Source: Kastovskya adunca ATA6-11-RM4 (lineage in GTDB: Bacteria > Cyanobacteriota > Cyanobacteriia > Cyanobacteriales > Coleofasciculaceae). From it: a stretch of DNA of 64,000 bases. The position numbers and the translations under genes were made by a program. Under the pieces are notes generated by a model. It was not told where the DNA came from and did not search any database. It worked only from the letters and a program-made list of their open reading frames with translations. The stretch lies in the NCBI GenBank assembly GCA_019359445.1, contig JAHHHJ010000022.1:34668-98667 (forward strand), written 5' to 3'. Below are positions 9,042 through 16,921 of this stretch, one piece after another; positions within the stretch are counted from its first letter, which is position 1, and each line of letters opens with the position of its first letter.

Positions 9042-10250
9042 ATGAACGTCAAAATCGCTAATCTCAACCACACTTCTGATAATCATCTGCACTCTCCGGA
9101 AGATCTATCCGGCGACCCGGATACCTGGACAATCAAACAGCTATTGCTGGAGGAATTGCAGAGCGCAGTGGGTTCAACCTCCCGCAGCGTTGAGGCAGTA
9201 GCCAATCGGATGGCACAGGAGGTAGAACGAATTTGCTGCAAAAGTATGCGGATTCAAAACTCCGGTCAAGTCCGCTCTTGGCAGGTAACACTGGGGCGTC
9301 ATCGCCTGCAAAAGTGCCTGTTGTACTATCAGTTGGGTTCCAAGCAAGGTCGAGTTGAGCTGCATAGCAACTTGAGCGTCATGGTGTATCGGCATATTGC
9401 CCTGGCACAGTCGCAGTTAAAATTTGCGGCTCGCTGTAATTTAATTGAAGACTTTTTGCAAAATTTTTACGCAGAGTCTTTAAAGGCGTTTCGGCGGGAA
9501 AACGACGTAGCAAGCGACTATACTCCCCGCACTCAGTTGGAACTGGCAGAATATATGGCGTTTACCGAGCAATACGCCAAGCGTCGCATTTCGCTACGCA
9601 ATCACGTAACACAGCAGTTGATTGTACTGCGGGCGCAAAGCTTTGCTCGTCGTCAGCCAGAAGACATGGTGCTGGATATTGAGCAAGCGGTGGAGTTTGA
9701 CAGAAGTGAGGATCTGGCTAAGAGTCGCAGTGCAGCATTGCAACAAGTGCGATCGCAAATGGTTGCCGATACGACTGATCCCTCGGAAGCCGTTTTACGC
9801 GATCGCGTTGTCTCAGAACTAATGCACTACCTCGAAGAACAGGGACATTCTGACTGTGCAGATTACCTCGCCTTGAAACTCAAAGACCTCTGTGCCACTG
9901 ACATCGAAGAAATTCTTGGTCTTACTCCCCGTCAGCGCGACTATCTGCAACAGCGCTTCAAGTACCATGTCGAAAAATTTGCCCGTTCTTCCAACTGGAG
10001 GCTGGTGCATCAATGGTTAGGTGCTGACCTTGACCAAAAGCTAGGCATGTCTTCTGATCAGTGGGAGGCATTTATTGCCCAACTCTCACCCCAGCAGCAG
10101 CAGCTACTACAACTCAAACAATCCCTTGGCAACGATGAGGAAATAGCACAAACCCTCCGCTGCACCTTAAAGCAAGTGAAAAAGCGCTGGACTCAGCTTC
10201 TAGAGCTGGCGTGGAAGACGCGTAACACAGCAATGGAGGAGAACAACTAG
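9042..10250 (+). CDS. hetZ: HetZ-family cell-differentiation regulator
   Basis: The roughly 402-aa product resembles HetZ of heterocyst-forming cyanobacteria, an early DNA-binding regulator of heterocyst differentiation acting with HetR and PatU3. Recognised segments are VANRMAQEVERIC, QVTLGRHRLQKCLLYYQLGS, the RVELHS motif, LIEDFLQNFYAESLKAFRREN, LELAEYMAFTEQYAKRRI and the C-terminal LGLTPRQRDYLQQRFKYH. The C-terminal part looks like a sigma-region-4-like helix-turn-helix (EEIAQTLRCTLKQVKKRW). ATG 9042 is preferred over an in-frame GTG at 9000. No patU gene adjoins it. HetZ is also kept in filamentous species without heterocysts, so its presence supports a filamentous host but not heterocysts. 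Confidence 0.82.
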   Translation: MNVKIANLNHTSDNHLHSPEDLSGDPDTWTIKQLLLEELQSAVGSTSRSVEAVANRMAQEVERICCKSMRIQNSGQVRSWQVTLGRHRLQKCLLYYQLGSKQGRVELHSNLSVMVYRHIALAQSQLKFAARCNLIEDFLQNFYAESLKAFRRENDVASDYTPRTQLELAEYMAFTEQYAKRRISLRNHVTQQLIVLRAQSFARRQPEDMVLDIEQAVEFDRSEDLAKSRSAALQQVRSQMVADTTDPSEAVLRDRVVSELMHYLEEQGHSDCADYLALKLKDLCATDIEEILGLTPRQRDYLQQRFKYHVEKFARSSNWRLVHQWLGADLDQKLGMSSDQWEAFIAQLSPQQQQLLQLKQSLGNDEEIAQTLRCTLKQVKKRWTQLLELAWKTRNTAMEENN

Positions 10251-10403
10251 TTAGTACTCCTAAACAACTGACTACTGACTTTTGCTAAGGTAGTGTTAAC
10301 AATTTGCAATTTATTAGTGCGATTAATCGTCTAAAATAACAACTCCTAAATAGTTGGGAGTCGCATCTTGGCAGTCAACCCACACAATATACAGCAGGCA
10401 GTT

Positions 10404-11111
10404 ATGGCGGTCAATATTGCTCAAGCCTCTGCTTCGACCCCTGTGGCAGCACAGAATTCGCCAGCACTCAGGCAGGTCTGGGAGACGATACAGGCAGATA
10501 GCTGTCCCCACTCCTACAACTTCCACATGCACACGACTTGTTCCGATGGTCAGCTCAAGCCAGAAGCATTGATCGAGCAAGCTGTTGGCATTGGACTTAA
10601 GGGACTTGCCATTACCGATCACCATAGCGTCAGGGGTTACCAGGCGGCTCATTGCTGGTTAGAACAGCAAGACCAACAATCCTCCTCCCGTCCCCTACCT
10701 CACCTGTGGACAGGCGTAGAAATTACATCTAATCTGCTAGAAACGGAAGTTCATATCCTGGGGTACGCCTTCAACCCAGAACACCCAAGTTTAAAAATGT
10801 ATTTGCAAGGGCACGCCGTTAAAGGTAAAGATGCCAAGGCAGCCAGAGTAATTGCTGTCCTTCATGAAGCCGGGGGTTTAGTTGTGCTGGCTCACCCGGC
10901 TCGCTATCGCCGCTCGGCAGAGGTACTCATTCCGGCGGCAGCTCAATTAGGCGTTGACGGTGTCGAAACTTACTACGCCTATAAAAATACTGACCCCTGG
11001 GAACCTAGTGCCACTCAAACCAAACTCATAAAAAAATTAAGCGCTACTTACGGTTTACTCAATACCTGTGGTACGGATACTCACGGTTTAAATTTGCGGC
11101 GGCGGATGTGA
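10404..11111 (+). CDS. PHP-domain metal-dependent phosphoesterase
   Basis: The product of about 235 aa has all main PHP-domain metal ligands: FHMHTTCSDG at the N-terminus, AITDHHSV, GVEI, LAHPARYR and CGTDTHG near the C-terminus. Related enzymes hydrolyse phosphoesters, such as RNase AM-type 5'-3' exonucleases and nucleoside 3',5'-bisphosphate phosphatases. The substrate here is unknown. Two starts are possible: ATG 10404, which gives the MxVN beginning I associate with this cyanobacterial family, or TTG 10368, which has a well-placed GGGAG. It is the last plus-strand gene before a minus-strand terminator. Confidence 0.85.
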   Translation: MAVNIAQASASTPVAAQNSPALRQVWETIQADSCPHSYNFHMHTTCSDGQLKPEALIEQAVGIGLKGLAITDHHSVRGYQAAHCWLEQQDQQSSSRPLPHLWTGVEITSNLLETEVHILGYAFNPEHPSLKMYLQGHAVKGKDAKAARVIAVLHEAGGLVVLAHPARYRRSAEVLIPAAAQLGVDGVETYYAYKNTDPWEPSATQTKLIKKLSATYGLLNTCGTDTHGLNLRRRM

Positions 11112-11134
11112 GTATCTGTGAGTTTCTTATGAAA

Positions 11135-11159
11135 AAGCCGCTCAGGGTTTGAGCGGCTT
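11135..11159 (-). terminator. rho-independent terminator (minus strand)
   Basis: A perfect 10-bp stem (AAGCCGCTCA and TGAGCGGCTT) with a 5-nt loop is followed on the minus strand by a run of T (the A-run at 11132-11136 on the plus strand). It ends the small minus-strand gene at 11186-11296, 27 bases beyond its stop. It may also serve the convergent PHP gene, whose stop is at 11111. Confidence 0.8.
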
Positions 11160-11185
11160 CTGTATATAAATTGATGAAAAAGGCT

Positions 11186-11296
11186 TTAGAAACTACTGTT
11201 TACAATCATTACTGCGAAAACACCAATGCTCATGATTACTAAAACAGATCCAAAAGCAAGGGATTCGCCGAGGTGTTTTTTAGTCGAAACTTTCAT
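11186..11296 (-). CDS. 36-aa single-pass membrane miniprotein
   Basis: An ATG at 11294-11296 opens a 36-codon frame ending at TAA 11186-11188. The product has a basic N-terminus (MKVSTKKH) followed by one hydrophobic segment (about residues 12-32, ending VFAVMIVN) and a short polar tail. This is the pattern of the small one-helix subunits of photosynthetic or respiratory complexes. I do not recognise it as PsbX, PsbM, PetN, PetG, PsaM, PsaX or a high-light-inducible protein. The strongest support is the classical terminator just past the stop on the same strand. The upstream Shine-Dalgarno (GAGA) is weak. Confidence 0.55.
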   Translation of the reverse strand: MKVSTKKHLGESLAFGSVLVIMSIGVFAVMIVNSSF

Positions 11297-11520
11297 AAAT
11301 TTATCTCGAATGTTATGTAATGAAGATATCAGATTTCTAGAGAGCAACCTGATAAAAAGACATACTTCTTTAAGAAAAGCAACTCAGGTTAACAAAGTTG
11401 GGCGATCGCCTGCTCACTAAAACCGTATTTTCACCCATAAAAAAGTGATGAAAATTCTAGCTCCCTCCCCGTTTTCAGGAGGTTTGGGGAGGGGCTTCAA
11501 GTATTTTTGTAAACGAGAAA

Positions 11521-11690
11521 TTAAATCTCTTTCGCCCAAGAGATCCAGGTATCAACAGGTTGAAATCCCACTGCGTGATAAAGTTGCTTGGCTCCCGTGA
11601 GGCTTTCCCCTCTACTGATTCACTAGACTCGCAGATGAGTAATTGTCCAAAGCCGATTAACTTACCGCTACTATCTCGTCAACCAAATCA
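11521..11690 (-). pseudogene. GNAT acetyltransferase remnant
   Basis: On the minus strand, just past the stop of pyrC, two short pieces of a GNAT N-acetyltransferase can be read in different frames. The first contains DSSGKLIGFGQLLI (beta-strand region) and the second contains GAKQLYHAVGFQPVDTW ending in WAKEI and a stop at 11521. The central acetyl-CoA-binding segment (R/QxxGxG/A) is missing, so an internal deletion plus a frameshift explains it. Homology is judged from motif pattern only. Confidence 0.5.
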
Positions 11691-12740
11691 ATTAGCTTCA
11701 GCCATGCTAGCGTCAAGCATTTGCCACATCATCTCCTGACCTGCCCGTAAGGGCACAAGTCCGGATTCAGTAAATGGCACTTCATCGGGAACGCGCCAGG
11801 TCGTTCTGGTCAAGGTAATCTGTTCGGTATTGCGCGGAAGTTGATAAAAATCTGGCCCATAGAAACTGGCGAAAGCTTCAAGTTTATCGAGTGCATCAAC
11901 GCTTTCAAAAGCTTCTGCATATAACTCCATAGCGTGTAGAGCCGAATAGCAACCCGCGCAGCCACAGGAACTTTCTTTGCCATTGCGGGGATGGGGAGCG
12001 CTATCAGTGCCAAGAAAAAACTTAGGATTGCCAGAGGTTGCTGCTTGCAAAAGAGTCAGGCGATGCTCCTCACGTTTCAAAATTGGCAGGCAATAAAAAT
12101 GGGGACGAATGCCACCTTGAAATAGGATATTGCGATTAAACAGTAAATGTTGTGGCGTAATCGTTGCAGCAACGTTGTTCGCAGACAGGACATACTGCAC
12201 AGCATCTGAGGTGGTAACGTGTTCAAGCACCACGCGCAGATTGGGAAATCGCTGCTTGAGGGGGATCAAATGTCGCTCGATAAACGCTTTCTCGCGGTCG
12301 AACATATCAACATCTTGATCGGTCACTTCCCCGTGCAGTAGTAAAGGCATATCTACCTGCTGCATCGCTTCAAAGACGCGATCGCACTGACGAATGTCCG
12401 TCACGCCGGAGTCTGAATTGGTCGTTGCACCCGCTGGGTAGTACTTCACCGCTTTGACAAACTGGGATTCTTTAGCCCGGATAATTTCTTCGGGGCTGGT
12501 GTTGTCGGTGAGGTAGAGCGTCATCAGGGGTTCAAACCGTTTGCCATCTGGAATCGCTGCAAGGATGCGATCGCGATAGGCCGCAGCATCAGCGACCGTG
12601 CGTACTGGGGGCTTCAAGTTCGGCATGACGATAGCGCGGGCAAACTGCCGCACCGTATGGGGCAGAACCGCTTTCAGTGCCGCACCGTCGCGTAGATGTA
12701 GATGCCAGTCGTCAGGTTGGGCGATCGTAAGCTTTTGCAT
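11688..12740 (-). CDS. pyrC: dihydroorotase (class II)
   Basis: PyrC catalyses reversible ring closure of N-carbamoyl-aspartate to dihydroorotate in pyrimidine synthesis. The product of about 350 aa follows the E. coli-type enzyme throughout: [10 protein letters not shown] metal ligands near the N-terminus, [11 protein letters not shown], the [15 protein letters not shown] region with the carboxylated lysine, [23 protein letters not shown] and FLGTDSAPH with the catalytic Asp. The Cys-containing [13 protein letters not shown] loop is also typical. ATG 12740 matches the usual start; an in-frame GTG 18 bases upstream would add six residues. It lies alone beside an integrase remnant. Confidence 0.95.
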   Translation of the reverse strand: MQKLTIAQPDDWHLHLRDGAALKAVLPHTVRQFARAIVMPNLKPPVRTVADAAAYRDRILAAIPDGKRFEPLMTLYLTDNTSPEEIIRAKESQFVKAVKYYPAGATTNSDSGVTDIRQCDRVFEAMQQVDMPLLLHGEVTDQDVDMFDREKAFIERHLIPLKQRFPNLRVVLEHVTTSDAVQYVLSANNVAATITPQHLLFNRNILFQGGIRPHFYCLPILKREEHRLTLLQAATSGNPKFFLGTDSAPHPRNGKESSCGCAGCYSALHAMELYAEAFESVDALDKLEAFASFYGPDFYQLPRNTEQITLTRTTWRVPDEVPFTESGLVPLRAGQEMMWQMLDASMAEAN

Positions 12741-12769
12741 CTTTCCATCATAAAACACATAGAACTGAT

Positions 12770-13024
12770 GAACTTCATGGGCAGGGCGTGGTGATCGAGC
12801 AGGAGCCGATGTCCTAAAGCGTGCAGCCGCCGAAGGGCTTCTGCGATCGCTCTATGAAGGGCGGGCGCGATCGCCCCCAAGGGTCGGTCTTTAGAAGTCA
12901 GTACAGTAGGTAGCTTCCGGGTTTCTTCTGTGCGATACGAATAGTGTTTCACGCGAATAGCATCGCGAACTTGATCCAGCAATTTCTTAGGAGGTGGCTG
13001 ACTAGACTCCATAGGTAGACGCAT
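12770..13024 (-). pseudogene. integron-type tyrosine recombinase (IntI-like) remnant, internally deleted
   Basis: The open frame starting at 13024 encodes an N-terminus of integron-integrase type: KKLLDQVRDAIRVKHYSYRT, comparable to the IntI1 segment LDQLRERIRYLHYSLRTEQ. It then jumps straight to RKLPTVLTSKD, which matches the later IntI segment RRLPVVLTPDE. About 70 residues that should lie between are absent. After that the frame carries no recombinase catalytic residues (the R, HxxR and Y motifs are missing). The frame stays open to 12674, running into pyrC, without homology. This is a clearly inactive gene. Confidence 0.7.
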
Positions 13025-13414
13025 ACTGATTGGATAGTAAATAAAACCTAAACAATCCAGCCCAGCAGAAAGAGGGGTAGTTATACTGAATTTTTCTACC
13101 TAATCTCCACTATAGGTGTATTAGGCTGACGTATTTCTAACTAATCTTCCCTATAGGTGTATTAGGTGGAAAATTTCCCTTTAAATAATTGTTATCCTGC
13201 CTCAGCTTCTACCAGACAGCAAAATTTTTCAACAAAACCCAATAGAAACCATAGTTTTATTGCTGAAGCTTAACTATTGGTAGCTATTAGTGATGTTTTC
13301 CAATAGCTTGTCAGCATCTTTTCAAAAGCCAACTTTTAGACAACATTCAGTAAAATAGAGGATAAATCTCTTTGTGGAAATTTTACTCTTCACTTGAAAA
13401 ACTGTTGTTCTTTG
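13025..13414. other. AT-rich intergenic region with tandem palindromic repeats
   Basis: This 390-bp stretch separates the integrase remnant from the two-gene pentapeptide unit. It contains the 26-bp direct repeats described at 13100-13166 and otherwise AT-rich sequence with no supported gene. The promoter of the downstream operon should lie here, but I cannot pick -35/-10 elements with confidence. Confidence 0.45.
13100..13166. repeat. two 26-bp direct repeats, each an imperfect palindrome
   Basis: Copies lie at 13100-13125 and 13141-13166, 41 bp apart start to start, and match at 24 of 26 positions. Each begins CTAAT and ends ATTAGG around the core CTATAGGTGT, so each is itself an imperfect inverted repeat. 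The 41-bp spacing is about four helical turns. They could be operators for the downstream operon or relics of an element end. Confidence 0.6.
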
Positions 13415-14011
13415 ATGCGCTACACAAAAACTAAAGTCGCGGTAGCTACTTTACTTGCTTCTTGCCTAGCTGGAATCTTTTTTACCGCATTTTCTATGCA
13501 CAGTACATTGTCAAATAAATTAACGATTTTTGATATCACTCCAAAAGGTGTTATCAGTTTTCAAGAAATTGAGATTTCACATGCAGAAGCACCACCTGAA
13601 CAGTTGTCTTCTGCAATAAAAATCGCCCTTAGAAATTCTTCACTGCAAGATATTGATGTTGACGTAGAATCTTACAGCGCTAATGTCTCTAGAATTAGTG
13701 AGCACCAAGCCAAGCAGCTCACTCAAAGAATGCAAAAAGCTTTTACTATTAGCCATGAACAAGCTTGGGAATTAGAATTAAACGGAACTTCTTATGCAGT
13801 AAAAGTTTACTACTTCCAAGACACTCAGTGGGACATAGCCATTGTATCAATTGGATTTCAGCATTATATAGATGCCTTATGTTATTCTTTAAAGCTTCCC
13901 GGATATGAATCTTTGAATTCCAATAATGCTTTGAAGCTTTTGGCACAACTATCAGATTTAGAAAAGATTAACAGCATGCATTCTCTCAATATGAGTTCGG
14001 GTGCGCCATGA
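13415..14011 (+). CDS. membrane-anchored or secreted hypothetical protein, 198 aa
   Basis: I do not recognise this protein. It begins with a basic segment and a hydrophobic stretch (about residues 7-28), which is a signal anchor or signal peptide. A soluble, mixed alpha/beta domain of about 165 residues follows. It has one cysteine after the signal region, near ALCYSLKL. ATG 13415 is assumed; an in-frame TTG at 13394 is possible. The stop overlaps the next gene by four bases (ATGA), so both proteins are very likely made together and may act together at the membrane. Confidence 0.72.
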   Translation: MRYTKTKVAVATLLASCLAGIFFTAFSMHSTLSNKLTIFDITPKGVISFQEIEISHAEAPPEQLSSAIKIALRNSSLQDIDVDVESYSANVSRISEHQAKQLTQRMQKAFTISHEQAWELELNGTSYAVKVYYFQDTQWDIAIVSIGFQHYIDALCYSLKLPGYESLNSNNALKLLAQLSDLEKINSMHSLNMSSGAP

Positions 14012-16260
14012 GATCGAGTAAAGTGAAGTACAGTGCTCAACTCTTGCTGAAGCAATATGGGACAGGACGCAGAGATTTCAGAGAAATTGATTTAATAAAT
14101 GTGAACCTAAGTAATGCAGATCTTTCAGGCGTGAACTTGAGTAGTTCTGATATTAGAGGTACAAATTTATCAAGAGCCATTTTAAAAGAGGCAAAATTAT
14201 GTAAAGTTGAAGCTGGAATACCTCTAAGAGTCGGTTTTTTTTTAGCAGCCTTATCCTGCCTAATTGCTTTTGTGGCCTGTGCAGCAGCTTCAATTTCTGG
14301 CTTTTTATTACTTAGTCTTTTAGAGCCTGAGCTTATCTTTATTCACTCTATATCTAAACCAGCTAAATTTGTTTCTATATGGCTGATTATCACTTTATCA
14401 CTGATGACAATCACAGGGATTAGCCAAAGATTCTCTGAAAGTGAAATTTTTGAGTTCAAAGCAACATGGGCAAATTTTTTCGCCATTCTGACAGCAACCC
14501 TAGGGCTTGCTCTTGGCGTTTTTGGTTTCATGATATTCTTGGTTTCAGAAAATCTTAAATACCATATGCCATATGTTAGCAATATTTTTTATCAATCTTT
14601 TAATTTTGATCAAAATTTTAAATATGTTTTGAGCATTTTTGTCTTGATTGCTATAGGACAAGCTATAGCGACGGGTCTTTCTATTATTGGAGTTTTTTCC
14701 TATCTTGCATCTAAAACCATACCTTATCAGATGTCGATCATATTTGGATTTATAGGTGCAGGAACTGGGCTTTTAATTATTTCAGGAAAGCACATTCTGA
14801 TACCAGGGTTAATACTCGTAGCTCCATCTGTCTTGATTGGTTTGCTTTCCTGTAAAGGAGCTGTAGGATATAAATCAACTTGGGCATCTACAAGGGGTGC
14901 TGGTACTCTTATTGCCTGTTTATTTGGGACAGATTTTCGGGGGGCAGACTTAACCAAAGTGGATTTTTATGAATCTATTCTTGAAAGTACGAACTTTGAT
15001 AAAAGCGGAAATAAAAATACTAGGCTTACAGGAATTTACTGCAAAAACGTTAGAGGTTTAGGATTCACCAAGACTAGAAACTCCATTTTTGCAGATCCTA
15101 AGGTTCAGAATTTGGTTGTGAGTTGTGATGGGCAGGGAAAGAATTTTGATGGCTTGGATTTGGCTGGAGTCAATTTACAGGATGCACGTTTGCAAGGTGC
15201 TAGTTTTGTCGGAGCAAGTTTGAACCAGTCAAATTTACGAGGAGCAGATTTATCGAGAGCGATTCTGAAACAGACGCAATTGGACGAAGCCGATTTGACT
15301 GGGGCTGTTCTCACGGGGGCCTACATCGAAGATTGGGGCATTACTAGTGCGACTATACTGGAAAACGTTCAGTGTGATTACGTCTATATGCGAGTGCCAA
15401 CGGAGGAAAATCCGCATCCATTGCGAAAGCCGGATTATTTGGAAGAAACGTTTGCAGAAGGGGGGTTTGCGGATTTTATTCAACCTTACTTTGATACGTT
15501 GGATTTGTATCACAGTCAGAAGGTTGACCCTCGTGCTATTTCGATAGCCTTCAAAGAACTGTCTCAGAATCATCCAGAAGCCAATCTAGAGATTGTAGCA
15601 ATGGAGAAACGAGGACAAAACAGCCTTAATCTAAAAGTGCGGACAGCAGCAGCCGCCGATAAATCAGAACTCAGTTCAGAATACTTTGCGGATTATAATC
15701 AACTCAAGGCGTTATCTGAGGCACAAGTTTTGCGGCTGGCGGAAAAGGACGATCACATTCACAGATTGGAGCAGATGATTCAAACTGCCCTTCATCAGCC
15801 AACTTTCAATGTTGAAACTGTTCAAGGAGATTTTATGCCGGAAAATAGAGGAATTAATGTCAGTGCAGGTGATAACGCCAATATCAGTGGAGTGAGTAGT
15901 GGCGACGGTATTCTTAACTTGGGCATAATCAGCGGTCATGTGACTAATGCCATCAACCAATTGCCTGATTCCTCTGAAACAGGGCAAGCAAGTCTTAAAG
16001 TTCTGCTAACCCAACTACAAGCGGCAATTGAAACCGATACTAATCTATCCGATCCAGATAAATCCGACCTGCTTGAACAGGTACAATCCCTTGCTGAAGC
16101 TAAACAGACTGAGGAACCGACAAAGCGGGAAGGGATTGTGCGGAAAGCAATGAAAATGTTTGATGCAACGCTGAAAAGCCTGCCCGATACCGCCAAGATT
16201 GTAGAAGCCTGTAGTAAGCTCTTGCCGCTGATTCTTAAAGCATTAGGTATTCCTACCTGA
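14008..16260 (+). CDS. pentapeptide-repeat multi-pass membrane protein
   Basis: The 750-aa protein is built as follows: a short N-terminal pentapeptide block (about residues 22-65, with NLSNADLSGVNLS-type A(D/N)LXX repeats), a membrane region of about six hydrophobic segments (roughly 70-290), a second pentapeptide block (about 310-450, including LQGASFVGASLNQSNLRGADL), and a cytosolic tail of about 300 residues with a coiled region, a Gly/Asn-rich stretch and a C-terminal helical segment. Cyanobacteria have several proteins of this type; their function is not established. It overlaps the upstream gene by four bases. An attC-like palindrome begins 19 bases after its stop. Confidence 0.85.
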   Translation: MRSSKVKYSAQLLLKQYGTGRRDFREIDLINVNLSNADLSGVNLSSSDIRGTNLSRAILKEAKLCKVEAGIPLRVGFFLAALSCLIAFVACAAASISGFLLLSLLEPELIFIHSISKPAKFVSIWLIITLSLMTITGISQRFSESEIFEFKATWANFFAILTATLGLALGVFGFMIFLVSENLKYHMPYVSNIFYQSFNFDQNFKYVLSIFVLIAIGQAIATGLSIIGVFSYLASKTIPYQMSIIFGFIGAGTGLLIISGKHILIPGLILVAPSVLIGLLSCKGAVGYKSTWASTRGAGTLIACLFGTDFRGADLTKVDFYESILESTNFDKSGNKNTRLTGIYCKNVRGLGFTKTRNSIFADPKVQNLVVSCDGQGKNFDGLDLAGVNLQDARLQGASFVGASLNQSNLRGADLSRAILKQTQLDEADLTGAVLTGAYIEDWGITSATILENVQCDYVYMRVPTEENPHPLRKPDYLEETFAEGGFADFIQPYFDTLDLYHSQKVDPRAISIAFKELSQNHPEANLEIVAMEKRGQNSLNLKVRTAAAADKSELSSEYFADYNQLKALSEAQVLRLAEKDDHIHRLEQMIQTALHQPTFNVETVQGDFMPENRGINVSAGDNANISGVSSGDGILNLGIISGHVTNAINQLPDSSETGQASLKVLLTQLQAAIETDTNLSDPDKSDLLEQVQSLAEAKQTEEPTKREGIVRKAMKMFDATLKSLPDTAKIVEACSKLLPLILKALGIPT

Positions 16261-16278
16261 GATACAACTGCGACGGCA

Positions 16279-16359
16279 GGATAACAAATCGTTGCAGCGG
16301 CGGAATGGAGATAATCTGCATAAATCCAAGATTATTCGCCGCCGCTCTCATTGTTGCCT
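16279..16359 (+). other. attC-like recombination site 1
   Basis: An 81-bp imperfect palindrome starts with GGATAACAA and ends with TTGTTGCCT. Inside, AGCGGCGG pairs with CCGCCGCT and ATAATC pairs with GATTAT, leaving a short central loop. Terminal AAC and GTT at the outer ends and paired inner arms with unpaired bases follow the layout of integron attC sites, although the 3' end departs from the GTTRRRY consensus. It starts 19 bases downstream of the pentapeptide gene, as cassette attC sites do. Confidence 0.45.
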
Positions 16360-16432
16360 CTGGTTCTACATACGTTCAAGATTGCCGCAGGTTAGCGTAA
16401 CCTCGCTCGCTGATGATCAGTTGAAGTTACGC

Positions 16433-16675
<243 letters not shown>

Positions 16676-16810
16676 TCAAGGATCAGTCTTTGACCATCGC
16701 ACCCGTCATCACCCCTAACTTTCAGCCCTTCCGACCTTGCGGCTCATGACGCTGATGTACTCGCCGTTTCGGTCTGTTGCAATGGGTTCTATCTACAGGG
16801 CGCGATCGCA

Positions 16811-16896
16811 CCCTAACAAGTCGATGAAGCGGGCTGACGAGAGGTTTTTGTGGGGTTGCCGAAGTTGTTTTCTGCCGCTTATCTTGGTCGTTCGAG
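16811..16896 (+). other. attC-like recombination site 2
   Basis: An 86-bp imperfect palindrome begins CCCTAACAAG and ends GGTCGTTCGAG. GATGAAGCGG near the 5' end pairs with CCGCTTATC near the 3' end with one unpaired base, as in attC bulges. The 5' end resembles the very common attC beginning CCTAACAAGTCGATGAAGCGG. The last core bases (GTTCGAG) are off consensus. It lies just before the end of the minus-strand monooxygenase gene. Confidence 0.45.
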
Positions 16897-16921
16897 TGCT
16901 TCAGTTAGTTGGTTGTAAGCA

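Noticed and set aside
11459..11500. CCCTCCCC...GGGGAGGG inverted repeat as a terminator
   Set aside because: The loop is long (about 15 nt), there is no T-tract, and similar G/C-run pairs are common filler between cyanobacterial genes.
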